Below are positions 1-10,972 of a stretch of DNA of 64,000 nt, one piece after another. Made by a program: the position numbers and the translations under genes. Below the pieces are notes generated by a model that worked only from the letters and a program-made list of their open reading frames with translations, was not told where the DNA came from and searched no databases. Source of the DNA: Pterois miles (taxonomy: Eukaryota; Chordata; Actinopteri; Perciformes; Scorpaenidae); contig CAMQGK010000008.1 of NCBI GenBank assembly GCA_947000775.1, forward strand, positions 17,335,001-17,399,000, given 5' to 3'. Numbering within the stretch: position 1 is the first letter of the stretch; every line of letters starts with the position of its first letter.

Positions 1-1
1 G

Positions 2-342
2 AATGAAATCACCAGAGGAGTCCGACTGTACCGACCTCACCGAGCGTCGCAGCCGCTCTACGCCATCATGTACCGCTGCTGGCACGAGGTACCCGGTTTT
101 ACCGCTTCGACAACACGCTCTCACCACTCACTTCTGAGGCTTTCAGCCACATCTAAAGATACTGTTTTATTCTGATGATCACACCTGTTGTTAACCTCTG
201 CATCACATCTTCCTCTTCCTCCCCTTCACCTTAAACCTCTTCTTCTTCTTCGGTGGTGGTGGTGGTGTAGACGCCTCAGGGTCGGCCATCTTTCTCAGAG
301 CTACTGGAGGAAATCAGAAAACTGGCAGAAAATCCAGATTAA
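2..342 (+). CDS. Tec-family non-receptor tyrosine kinase, C-terminal end (5' partial, two exons)
   Basis: Two exons are visible: 2-88 and 271-342, joined in phase 0 across a GT-AG intron (donor at 89, acceptor ending at 270). The joined reading is the last 52 residues of a tyrosine kinase C-lobe. It contains the motif GVRLYRPHRAS, then YAIMYRCWHE, then GRPSFSELLEEI, and stops after AENPD. The RLYRPHxAS...MYxCWHE..P.xRPxF pattern is that of the Tec family (TXK, ITK, BTK, TEC), where these segments form the last helices of the kinase domain with almost nothing after it. These kinases act downstream of antigen receptors in lymphocytes. TXK and BTK look closest, but too little is visible to name the member, so I give no symbol. 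The rest of the gene lies upstream of the window. Confidence 0.8.
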
Positions 343-442
343 CACACACACCTATTATATTTCTGATTATGAAACTGTTTTATCATCATGAATGTACACA
401 GACTGTATTTTGTTATTGTAAATAATATTTTAAATATTTTCT

Positions 443-448
443 ATTAAA
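443..448 (+). terminator. Candidate polyadenylation hexamer of the Tec-family gene
   Basis: ATTAAA lies about 100 bases after the stop codon in AT-rich sequence. It is the usual variant of the polyadenylation hexamer, but such AT-rich DNA yields it often by chance. Confidence 0.3.
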
Positions 449-1210
449 ACATTTTCACAGATTCTTTTTTATCTTCATACAAACACACATAACCAGTAAA
501 TACATGTGAACAATATATATTCAAAGAGAATAAGAAATAATTGTAAAATGTAAAGAGAAATAAACAAAAGAATAAATAAGTAAATAAAAATATAAAGACA
601 AATAACAAAATATATAAGAATAATCATGATCATTTTCTGTCTATATGTATATATTAGATATATATATATATTCATATATATTTTTTCTGTATATCTATTT
701 TTTTAATTTTAGGAATTTATTTTCAGGTAATGCCATTTTTTGAATCCCTTTATTTTTCCTTTTTCCTCTTACTATTGCCAAAGTAGGGATTCAGTTATTA
801 TTTTTTTATGTACTTATTTGCTCTTTTATTTATTCCTCTTTAACTGTCCACATTTTTATATTTAATTATGTCCTGTTTTATTTTTTCCTCTTTATATTTC
901 CATATTTTTTAATTTAATTACATCCTCTATTATTTATTCCTCTTTATATTTCCACATTATTAGATAGATAGATAGATATAACACTCAGACTGTCTTTGTA
1001 GTAAAAGGTGAATAGTTTTACTGTGTAAGCCCATTGAGAAAAAAAGTATACTATATTAGTATACTGGTTGAATTTGTGCGTTTCTCATGAGGTACTATGT
1101 CAGAATTAGGAGCTAATAAGACATAATGATGAAAAAATGCTCTTTATGTTGAAAACAAACCTAAACTTAATGGTGGATTTAATAAGTGAATTATATTCGG
1201 CCTCCAGCGT
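449..1210. other. AT-rich intergenic DNA, no gene seen
   Basis: Between the Tec-family gene and cdkl2 the sequence is strongly AT-rich with short (TA)n runs near 655-680 and a GATA run near 962-978. Short open frames here have no recognisable protein features. Confidence 0.6.
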
Positions 1211-1251
1211 GACCAAAAGGTTGAAAAGGTTTGACTGCAGGACGGGTACAG

Positions 1252-1337
1252 GTGGAACAGGTGGAGGTGGAGAGCTGAGCGGAGGGAGCGGCGGTGTAGA
1301 AATGGCAGCAGGTGGAGGTGGAGAGCTGAGCGTGTGG
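1252..1337 (+). repeat. Short direct repeat, G-rich, near the cdkl2 promoter
   Basis: A block reading AGGTGGAGGTGGAGAGCTGAGCG-like occurs twice, at about 1258-1281 and 1310-1333, separated by a GGCGG-containing spacer. The region is far richer in G and CpG than its surroundings and sits just before the X-box, so it may be part of the cdkl2 promoter. Confidence 0.45.
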
Positions 1338-1504
1338 ATCCAGAGCTTCTCCGTCATGTGCTGGATGGACAGTTTCCCTCTAGTGTTTCTGAATCAAACA
1401 GCAGTGTGAAGTTGTCATAGACGATTTTTACGGTTAGATGGGGGGAAATGCTCAGCCTACATGCAGCAACGCTCCGTCGCTCTGCGTGGAGCGTGGCGGG
1501 AGGC

Positions 1505-1518
1505 GTTACCATGGCAAC
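1505..1518 (+). promoter_or_regulatory. Perfect palindromic RFX X-box (GTTACCATGGCAAC)
   Basis: The 14 bases fit the RFX consensus GTTRCCATGGYAAC at every position. They lie in a CpG-rich patch (about 1465-1520) upstream of cdkl2. RFX factors bind such sites, usually close to transcription starts and often at genes for cilia. The site is about 1.5 kb before the cdkl2 start codon, and the start-codon exon has a splice acceptor directly before it. The promoter must therefore lie upstream, and this patch is the best candidate. Use by cdkl2 is inference. Confidence 0.65.
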
Positions 1519-1663
1519 GTGTTGGGTGACACACACACACAGGGTCAAGTTACAACACACACACACACCACACACACACACACACACAAACAAAAGCATT
1601 ACTCCAGCGTTAACGCTGAAGTTCACCGTGACGATTTAACCGATAAAGGAGCTCACCTGCCAG
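1519..1663 (+). other. Candidate 5' noncoding exon of cdkl2
   Basis: The first coding exon begins after an acceptor (AG at 3002-3003), so an upstream noncoding exon is required. A donor CAG|GTTAGT at 1663/1664 closes a segment that follows the X-box patch. The start is unknown, and the segment includes a CA microsatellite, which lowers confidence. Confidence 0.35.
1531..1588 (+). repeat. (CA)n microsatellite, interrupted
   Basis: CA dinucleotide runs at 1531-1540 and 1555-1588 are separated by a short unique stretch. Confidence 0.85.
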
Positions 1664-1856
1664 GTTAGTGTGTAAACTTTATTATTGCTCTCTTACATTA
1701 ATCAAGCTCAGTATCCTTTAACACCACGCTATGAAAATGCTAATACAAAATACTACAAAATACTCCCTCAGGAAAAGTCAGTGTAATCAGTAAAATGTAA
1801 TTAGAGGACTTAAACTGTGACTTTTCTATAAGTATATATTCTGTCATCAGATTATT

Positions 1857-1905
1857 ATAAGATAGATAAGATAAGATATTGCTTTATTAGTCCCACAGTG
1901 CGGAA
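1857..1905 (-). mobile_element. 3' tail fragment of a fish LINE-like element
   Basis: On the minus strand this reads a CCCACTGTGGGACTAATAAAG-like block followed by TATCTTATCTTATC. The same block with a TTATC-repeat tail occurs at 31909-31951 and 55705-55748. A conserved end followed by a short-unit repeat tail is typical of 3' ends of fish non-LTR retrotransposons. No coding part is present. The family name is not resolved. Confidence 0.45.
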
Positions 1906-2029
1906 ATTTACAATATATATTATTACTGATCCATTAGTGTGAAAGCAGATTTTACTGTTCACGTTTAACTATTAACTTATGATTATTTTCATTATGGATT
2001 AATCTACTGATTGTTTTCTCCATAGTGAG

Positions 2030-2530
2030 AAATACATTACTACTAATACATTAACATTATTAGTAATACATTAACATCGTTAACATTATTACTAATATAA
2101 TAACATAGTTAACATTATTACAAATATATTAACAATATTAACATTAATACATTAACATTGTTAACATTAATAATGCATTAACATAATAAACATTAACATT
2201 TTAACTTGTACATTAACCTTAAAAACATTCACTTTATTACTAATACATTAACATTATAAGCATTGTTACTTATACAATAACATTATTAATATTTTTACTA
2301 ATTAACATTGTTAGCATTATTACAAATATATTAACAATATTAACATTATTACTAATACATTATAACATTGTTAACGTTGTTACTGATACATTACCATAAT
2401 AAACATTAACATTTTAACTTATACATTAACCTTATAAACATTATTAACATTATTACTGGTACACTGACATTTTTAAAATTATTACTAACACATTTACATT
2501 ATTACTAATATATTAACAATATTAAATCTG
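2030..2530. repeat. Degenerate AT-rich tandem repeat (TTAACATTATTACTAATACA-like)
   Basis: A roughly 20-base motif combining TTAACATT and ATTACTAATACA recurs many times with base changes and length variation. It lies in the first intron of cdkl2 if the noncoding exon is accepted. Confidence 0.75.
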
Positions 2531-3009
2531 GAACCATCAAAGCTTAACATGAAAAATAACTTAACAATTATCTAAATAGTTATGTCACTCTTTTCTGCTT
2601 AATGAGTACTTTTTGTCTGTACTTCTTCAGTTAAATGTATTTGAACTGGAGTACGTAACAGAGTATTTTTACATCGTGGTGTTACTGCATCTGTCTGAAT
2701 ATTTCCTCCACCAGAATCTTAGTATAATAAATTGTTATATTAGGATTTTTCTATGCTCTGTGCTATTTTCATGTTTTAATTACAATTAATTCATTGTCCT
2801 TTTCTTTTTTATTACTTTGTGTAATTGAGATTATTCAGTTTCTTCATTACATGCTTTCTCATTGTATAAAAATCTTTTTATTTTTATTTCTCTTTCTTTT
2901 CCTCTCTTCTGTGTATTGTTTATAGTTGATACTAAGCTGTTACCAGCAGTAATAGATTGTTAAAATGTATTTTTGAGTGATATGAGCCTTGTTGTCCCTC
3001 CAGTGTTTA

Positions 3010-6000
3010 ATGGAGCGTTTCGAGTCTCTGGGTCTGGTCGGGGAGGGCAGTTATGGCACCGTGCTGAAGTGCCGGCACCGAGACTCCGGCCGCCTCGTCG
3101 CCATCAAGAAGTTCATGGACTCGGACGACGACAAGACGGTGAAGAAGATCGCCCTGAGGGAGATCAAGCTGCTGAGGGTACCTGTCAATCAATCCATCAG
3201 CCAATCAATCAATGAGTCTGTACGAGACTGAAACCTGAGTGAAGCAAAACACAAGAGCAGCCTGTCAATCACAAGACAAACAACACAGAGTCATATTCTT
3301 GACATGAGAGGAAACACTGGAAGATGAGATAGCTTCCTTCGGCCATCTGGACTATTAATAGTCTCAGTGTCTGATACGAGAGTGAGTACAGGGACCAACA
3401 ATAATGATTACCTGCTTGCCCAGGGCAAGTAAAATTACACTTTGGGCTACTACATCTAGCAACTCTGCCTGATCGGGAAACCACTGATAAAAAAAAAAAA
3501 AACACAGTTTCCATACAGTACCTTGGAGTACTTTGAAACAAGACAGCTCAAATATCTCAATATGCTCAAATATCAATAAAAAAATGTTGATTGTAGAAAA
3601 CAAGTCTTTCACCAACAAAACTGTAAAATATTTTATGTTTAGGCTTTTTGGACAGTGAATTTATTAATTTCTTCACTGCAACCTATTGCACAATAACAAT
3701 TAATGCAGCACACTGCATTAATAGAAGAAGCCAGGCACAGGCCCAGGGGCCCAAAATGTCAGGCCCAGGGGCCCAAAGTGTCAGGCCCAGGGGCCCAAAA
3801 TGTCAGGCCCAGGGGCCCAAAGTGTCAGGCCCAGGGGCCCAAAATGTCAGGCCCAGGGGCCCAAAATGTCAGGCCCAGGGGCCCAAAGTGTCAGGCCCAG
3901 GGGCCCAAAGTGTCAGGGGCCGCCCTGGCCTCCACCTCCAAAATGTCTCTCCAAGAGACTCAAACCAACCAGGAAAAGACTCAAAATGACTTCAAAGAAA
4001 CAAAATAAAAATAATAAACAAATAAATGATAACATTAAAACAAATACAAAGAGACATAAAGCAGCTTCAGAGAAACACAACACAACCACAAAGAGACAAA
4101 AAACTACAAAGAAACACAACATGACCACAAAGAGACAAAAAACTACAAAGATACACAACACAACCAAAAAGATACACAACACAACCACAAAGAAACTACA
4201 AAAAGACACAAAGCAGCTACAAAGAAACCACAGAGACACATCATGACCACAAAGAAACATAAAGAGACAATGAAATTTACAGAGGCAACTACAAAGACGT
4301 ACAACATGACCACAAAGAAACCTCAAAAAAACACACATTACCACAAAAAGACTACAGAGACATAAAGAAACTACAGAGACACAAATGAGCTACAAAGAGA
4401 CAAAGAAATTTAGAAAGAGAAATAAAGCAGCTACAGAGAGACAGAACACGGCTGCAAAGATACATAAAGAGGCTACAAAGAGACACAAAACTGCAAAGGA
4501 AGAAAATGACAACGATATTCAAAGTGACTACAAAGAGGCACAAAACAAAATAAAAAGAGGCTAAACAACTGTAAAGTCTGACTTGCTTCTATGTAGGAGA
4601 GCTGTGGGGCCCATTATGTCATAATCCATGGTTAGTTTTTCCTGTTTTCATCCATCAGCCAGAGAAACTACGTCCAGCTTCAAATTCACAACTGCTCTCA
4701 TCTTTCTAACCGTCAAGCAACTGCGTCACGACAACCTGGTGAACCTTCTGGAAGTGTGGAAGCGCCGCCGCCGCTGGTATCTGGTGTTCGAGTTCGTGGA
4801 GCGAACCCTTCTGGATGACTTGGAGCAAAACCCGAGTGGCCTGGACCTGAACACCGGCCGTCAGTACCTGTACCAGATCCTGAGGGCTGCAGCCTTCTGC
4901 CACCAGCAGAACGTGAGGACGGACTAAAGCAGAGAAATGAACCACGTCCTCTCTAATATGGCTGCCATTTTCCTGTATTTTTATCACCTCTGTGCTTCCT
5001 AGGTCATCCACCGTGACATCAAACCGGAGAACATCCTCATCTCTCAGGAGGGCGTAGTTAAGATGTGCGACTTTGGCTTTGCCCGGACCATGACGTCGCC
5101 TGCTGAGGCGGGCGTCTATACTGACTATGTGGCCACTCGCTGGTACAGAGCACCTGAACTGCTGGTTGGAGACACCAAGTATGGAAAGTAGGTGTTAGTG
5201 TGTGCACCTGAGGATGTGTTAGTATGCTGACTGTTGATACAGATGTTAACAGATTTGTGTTTCTGTGTGTGTGTGCAGACCAGTAGATGTGTGGGCTGTT
5301 GGTTGTCTGTTATTAGAGATGTTAACAGGTCAGCCTCTGTTTCCCGGAGACTCCGACCTCGACCAGATTTACCACATCGTCCGGTGCTTTGGTAAGCACG
5401 TACATTAGATTAAAAATATGCAAAACCTTCTCTTTTTTAAACTCTCTCAACACAGTTGTAGTCTTCTGGGTTCTCCTAGGTAACCTGACAACTCATCACC
5501 AGGAGTTGTTCTACAGGAATCCGGTCTTTTCCGGAGTCAGACTGCCTGAATGTTTCGGCAGAGTCCGACTGGAGCAGCGCTTCCCGACAATCACGCCCGC
5601 CGCCCTCGACTTGGCTCAGGTATTTTGGTTTATTGACTTAAATGTCATCATACAAATACACAGTCAAATTAAAACATACAACATACATCTGCTTTTGTTC
5701 GACACTTCTTACAGTAAGTGCAGTCACTTCCATAGCAGCAAGTGGCACAACATATTCCCACTCCCAACTCAAATACCACCACTTGGTCAGCGCCCCGAGG
5801 TCTGAGTTTCAGAGGGGTCTGAGTTCTTCACATATACGCAAAATATGTTGACTAATCGCTCAGAGTTCGTCTGAAAGGGGACCAAGTCTAAAAATACCCA
5901 AAGACAGTAATACTTTTATGTTGTTTCCTTTAGAGTTGTCTCCAGATGGATCCAGAAAGACGAGCTCAGTGTTCAGATCTGCAGGAGCATCCTCTGTTCA

Positions 6001-9000
6001 CACAAGACTCTTTCCACATCAGGTATCTCTGTTTGCTTGTAGTTTAACAAGTGTGGTTTATTTTTACAAAGCTACTACAGATGAATCCCCCAGTACTTAC
6101 TGTGTCTAAGAACTTGTTAAATTTGTTTGTTTTACGTTACCCGGTCTCCCAGTTGGACCTTTGGAGTAGGTTCACCTTGAAATATGTGTTAGCCAGAGCA
6201 ATAGTGAGTCTTCTTTCTCTGCTTCTATACAGATTTTTGGACGAGCTGAATGCTAAGATCCAAAAAGACCACAGAGAAAACTATACCCTGCCCAAAATAA
6301 CCAAAACTCCAAGACGAGAAAAGAACGACAGGGATGACAAGAACCGGAAAAGCAAAGACAAGAAACAACCTGAGGATGTGGATGAGAAAGTCAACAAGGA
6401 GATAAAAGGAAAGCAACCTTTGAAGCTTTCTAAAATTATTCATAACACCTCAGAACCTCCAATGTCCACCTCCAACACACAATCTAAAACATTAGGCACC
6501 AAGATTATCAATAATGCAGCTAAAACGACTGTTGCCATGAAAGGTAAGCCAGGAAAAGCCACTGGTGTTGATCTGAGAAAGGAATCAGAGATTTCTAAAT
6601 CAACGAAAACCCTTACTTCTGATTCACTGGGGGCTACCAAGACTGCAACAGATCTGAAAGACAACAGCACAATGGTGGCTAAACCCAAACATGGGAAAGT
6701 TGTACCTCCAGAGCCGAAGGAAGGCCATTTGAAAACTGTGGAAACAAAAGACAGAGATTGTTGTGGCTTGGACTCTGACGTCGGGTCAAGTGTGGTGACG
6801 AAAACTGTGATAGAGATCAGGAGATCTTCCAAATCAGAGCCAAGTCAAGACTTTGGAAAGTGCTGCAACAAGTCAAACACAAAAGAGCCCAAATTGTCTA
6901 AAAGCTCAACCACTGATCATCTAAATGGGAGTTCATCTCCAAAAGCTTCTTTGAAATCCACCGTTGATAGTGCAGTCATCCACTTAACACAGAAAATGGA
7001 GAAAATGTCCACTACAGAATACTTTGATGGTACTTCAACAGCCACAACTTGTAAAATAACAAATGGTGATCAAGCGTTGACATTTCAAGCATGTCAACCG
7101 TCAAGCGACCGCATTGAGGCCACTACTCCAACTAACCCTTCTGTCACCAAGCCATGCAAGACAACTACGACCTCGGAGTACTGTTCAAACCTGGACACAG
7201 AGCAAAGAAGGACCTTTGAATGTCCAAAAGTCATACCCTCAAACCCCAAACCCTCCAAGACTACCTCAAACTTTGACCCCAAAATGATCAAAAACAGCAC
7301 TTCTTTGTCTACCAGCCCTTCGAAGACTCTTACCTCAGATCTTTCAAGGCAGTCCTCTACAGTTTTTATAGGGGCCAGTCCTGCCAACAGCACTACAACC
7401 CTACCTAAAGGAACCTCAAATTTGTTTTCAGATAATAAGCCCACAAATAACGCTACATTTGTGCCCAACAAACCTTTGAGAGGCCTTCCAACATACGGAG
7501 GACTTACAGTATCAGTCTCTACCAGGACTCAGCAGGATAGTTGTTCAAACAAGGACTTCAAGGAGGATCACGGATGCTCGACAATGAGCCCAGTGACCAA
7601 AACAGCTACAAACCATACTGAGATATCTGATGCTTCAGGTGGAGAGTACAAGGAGAGTGCTGAATCCTCTGATCCCTGCAGTGTCCATCGGCAGAGCACT
7701 TCCAAGTCCACGATCACCACAGAGTCTAGAACAACCTCCATGCCAAACGAAATCTCTAAAACCAGCACGTCAGCAGGGACGGCTATTCTGAAAACATTGA
7801 AAGTCTCAGATAAAGAGAACAGGGAGGATTTAGCACTTTGTGTGTCCATCAGTGCAACATATAAACCTTTAAATGAGACCTCAAAGGTTTCTGGCAACTC
7901 TTACAATGAGAAAAAAAGCAACAGCAATGAATCTGAACTACACATGAAATCTGCGAAACCCCCTCACTTCAAATCTTTGATCGGCGAATCTAAAACAAAG
8001 CTTGGGTCTTTTAGCAACCTGATCGCAACGACGGCCCTAAAGAGAACCGCATGTCCTTCAGATGCAAGAAAAAAAAAGAGACAACGCAGAAAAAGACGAC
8101 ACAACAAATATATCCACAATCGCAGATTCGACTTCATTCACCTCAGCAAGAAGCTCAGTCTATCACAACATGGACACTGCAGACGTTGGTTTCAGTGTAC
8201 CCCTTTCCCCTTCACCGCCTCCTCCTCCTCCTTCCTCCACTCCTCTCCTCCTCCCTCCATCTCCCACAACCCTCATCCCCTCCTTCTCTGTTGTCAGCTC
8301 AGCCACCAGCGATCATCTTTCCCTGGGGACAGGTTTCCCTCCTGGAGCCCACGGCTTTAGGTACTTACGTTCTCAAACAAGTACAATACAGTACTTCACA
8401 AATATTTCAAGTGCACCTAAGAGTAATTCAGGCTTAAGGGGATAGTAAGTGTATTATCTACAGTAGATAGCAGTCGGCATGACCCCAGCTTGGAGAGGCA
8501 GGAGTACTAGCATGTGAGCAATGTACTGCTGTGGAGGAGTACAGCAGTAAAACATATTTTTCACATACTTTCCTAAAACCTCACCAGTTTAACTGGGATT
8601 GCCCTTTCTGACTGGGAACTGAAACCGTTGTATTCAACTATCCTTTAGCCAAAGTCACCAGATTCCACTGTAAAAAATAGTAATTTTACCTCACAGAACA
8701 CAGGGGTTGCTGGTCTACCTCGACAGGTTACTTTGTGCTGTTGTGACTTTGGTGTTTTAAAGGGTTAGTTGGGATTCACCAAAGTCACAAAATAACACAA
8801 ACTAACTGATCGAGGCAGCGGTAGACCAGCAACCCCTGTGTTCAAAATACATTTCATTTAAAGGAGTCTGGTTGTTTTATGAGACTGTATATCTGTCTCA
8901 CGGCAAGGTAAACAGGGTATAATATTCTATAATATAGTGTACACTTAAAGTGATATTTTTTTTTCTTTTAGGTGTCAAAAATACATTTAGCTGTTGCTCC

Positions 9001-10972
9001 CGTCCACAGCAGTACATTGATTTGGTTCCATGTTATGTCCATTTATTTGTTGCTCTTTTGCATACAGTTAGCTCATTAGCTAGCTGGTTGTGTCGGAGGA
9101 CGATCCATCCACAAAGCTCTGAGCACTGACCTCGACACCAAACCTGTTTGAATAGCTGAACAAATCTGAGATGTGGTGTTGATTCAGAAGTCTGGACCAG
9201 GCTATAAATTCTCTCTGCTGACCACTGTTAGAAGTTCTCCTTTACATATTTAAAATATTTTCCCTGATTAACCCTCTAGTATGCTACCAGAACAGCTAGC
9301 TGGTATTATTTGTACACTAACAACTATGTTGGAAGTTTCAGTATTTCAGGACCAATCCACATGCATAGAAATATTTCTTTGGGTGTTAATCATGTTTTGT
9401 AATTTAACGTATGGCCTTTCTTTGTGTTCTTCACAGGTGTGTAGACAAGCCGAGGCACCACGGTGGCATTTATACTCGACTGTCCAGCCACATTACAGGA
9501 TCGCACGCTGTACAGGTAACACAGTGTTTCACTTGTTTTACACAACAGATGTGGATGTGCTCTTCCAAAGTTACCACCGTCTCTTCTTACAGGTGTCAGA
9601 GAAGAATATGACCTGCGAGCGCCGCTTCCTGTCTGATTGCTGTAACCTTGGTAACAGCGGTGGCATCACAGCGACCAAAAAGAAGTCAGACATCCATTTC
9701 CCAGATGTGAGAGGCTCAGTGCTGCCAGAGCTCAGAGGAAGAGACGGTACGTAAACACACTTCACCACAGAGCTCGACAGAGACCGTATGAATTTCCCAT
9801 TCGTTTTCTCTACTTGACGTTTCAGAAAATCCCTATGTATGGATATATTTACATATACCGGGCAGTGGTTAGCACTGTCGTCTCACAGCAAGAGGTCCTG
9901 GTTTGATCCCCCGTCTGGACAGGGCCTCTCTGTGCTGAGTTTTCATGTTGCCACCATGTTTGCATTGGTTTCCTCCAGATTCTCCGGTTTCAAAACATGC
10001 ATCCACCTGTGGATGGTGGGGTTGAGAATCTGGTGTAAAACCTCTGCCAAATCAACTATATGGATCATAAAATCAGTTCTTAGATGATCCGCTGTGGCGA
10101 CCCCGTTACTGATTGATGAACCATTGCGAATGGCCACTCACGGCCTTTGGAAACCGTTGTGGATGTAAAATGGCTTATTCCTCACAACAAATGTTTTCAG
10201 AAACAAATTTCTGTGAACTATGTTCGTAATATAAGAGGAAGTTTTACAATCGAGCCGCCCTGTCGGCTCGTTTGAGATCTGGGAGGAGACTGGAGATAGA
10301 CATACCCTCACTAGCTGGTAATAGCAAGGTCCACCAATCAGAGATGTTGCTGTTATACTTTAGGATTGTGTACTGTTGTACTTGTTTCTGTTTTTCGTAA
10401 AAGCCATCTTGGTTTTTGGCTGTTGCCATCTTGTTTTTTTGGTAGTCGCCATCTTGGTCATAGATGACAGTTCTTTAAGATTTTGAGTGAAAAAACAAAA
10501 GTTTTAGCACTCTCCTCAAGCCAATTAGTGCAATTTGTACAACCTTTCAGGATTTTGGCTCTAAAAAATGACAAGCTTCTTACATTTTTCATAAATCCAG
10601 ATGGATCTGAGATATTATGAACCAAACTCAATGAACAGAAAAATATGTCCTTGCTTTATCTGACTATTTGTACATCAAACTAAATTTTCTCTCAATCTAA
10701 AACTTAAAAATACCATCAACTGAGCTCTTTTTCCCAATGGTCCCTAACTAATGCCTAACATACTGTTATTAGCTGTAACATAAGAAAAATATTATTGTGG
10801 ATTTTTATAGTCAACACGTAGCATATTTATTCCTATTAGATAAAGTGATAATTTTGATGTTTTCTCAGGCAAACACAACAAAGGTACTTCCAAGGATCAG
10901 AAGCAAGACAAACACCCAGTTCCTCCATCAGAAGTACATCAGCACGGATACAACAGTACTGATACACCATAA
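3010..10972 (+). CDS. cdkl2: Cyclin-dependent kinase-like 2 (CDKL2) with long disordered tail; frame broken by one base in exon 7
   Basis: Ten coding exons: 3010-3177, 4718-4912, 5003-5187, 5279-5391, 5480-5619, 5934-6022, 6233-8360, 9437-9515, 9593-9746, 10869-10972. All have GT-AG borders and compatible phases. The kinase domain spans residues 1 to about 290: glycine loop GEGSYG (11-16), catalytic K33, KKIALRE C-helix, HRD aspartate D126, DFG D144, and the activation-loop TDY (161-163) that marks CDKL kinases. The sequence closely follows mammalian CDKL2 (VNLLEVWKRRRRWYLVFEF, ELLVGDTKYGK, FPGDSDLDQIYHI). The tail of roughly 820 residues is Ser/Thr/Lys-rich and looks disordered; mammalian CDKL2 is much shorter (about 490 residues). 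The total coding length is 3355 nt, one base too many. The last four exons read well only if the frame shifts at the A9 run 8069-8077, giving about 1117 residues. Read literally, exon 7 stops at 8358-8360. The final stop lies in the first unit of a 31-bp minisatellite. Confidence 0.9.
3739..3915 (+). repeat. 22-bp minisatellite, eight units (GGCCCAGGGGCCCAAA core)
   Basis: Eight nearly identical 22-base units lie head to tail in cdkl2 intron 1. They alternate between AAAATGTC and AAAGTGTC endings. Each unit contains the palindrome GGGCCC. The long plus-strand open frames here are products of the repeat. Confidence 0.95.
3985..4560 (+). repeat. Degenerate ACAAAGAGACACAAA-type tandem repeat
   Basis: About 570 bases of cdkl2 intron 1 are imperfect copies of a motif built from ACTACAAAGA and GACACAAA. 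The same motif family appears in the abcg2 arms at 27805-28090, 59510-59730, 26826-27170 and 60363-60455. The long minus-strand open frames through it are Cys/Phe/Leu-rich repeat products, not genes. Confidence 0.8.
8069..8077 (+). other. cdkl2: Apparent +1 frameshift in an A9 homopolymer inside cdkl2 exon 7
   Basis: The exon is open in one frame up to here. Beyond it, the frame that shows natural composition (DNAEKDDTTNISTIADS) is the next one. That frame ends in phase 2 at the donor 8360/8361, and only that phase joins to the following exons in their sensible frame (CVDKPRHHGGIYTRL). Removing one A would restore continuity. A consensus error in the homopolymer is the simplest reason; a real polymorphism is possible. 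Confidence 0.75.
8430..9025. mobile_element. Two inverted copies of a dispersed repeat forming a palindrome
   Basis: The block with CTACAGTAGATAGCAGTCGG and AATGTACTGCTGTGGA near 8455-8540 is the same family as 30680-31250 and its mirror 56405-56985. From about 8765 the element recurs in reverse: 8810-8842 is the reverse complement of about 8699-8725 (ACAGGGGTTGCTGGTCTACC), and 8980-9020 mirrors the 8520 end. It lies in cdkl2 intron 7. No coding capacity was seen. Confidence 0.6.
9857..10105 (+). mobile_element. tRNA-derived SINE-like element
   Basis: The sequence GGGCAGTGGTTAGCACTGTC followed by CTCACAGCAAGAGGTCCTGG and GTTTGATCCC resembles a tRNA head with A-box and B-box promoters. It continues with the CTGTGCTGAGTTTTCATGTT and TTTCCTCCAGATTCTCCGG blocks common in fish SINEs. 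It is diverged and lies in the cdkl2 intron between exons 9 and 10. Confidence 0.7.

Noticed and set aside
6225..7897. Four minus-strand frames of 72-130 codons opposite cdkl2 exon 7
   Set aside because: Shadows of the long plus-strand coding exon, with no splice signals or recognisable domains.
8051..8360. Programmed ribosomal frameshifting in cdkl2 at the A9 run
   Set aside because: There is no supporting slippery-site context or stem-loop that I can see, and homopolymer consensus error explains it more simply.
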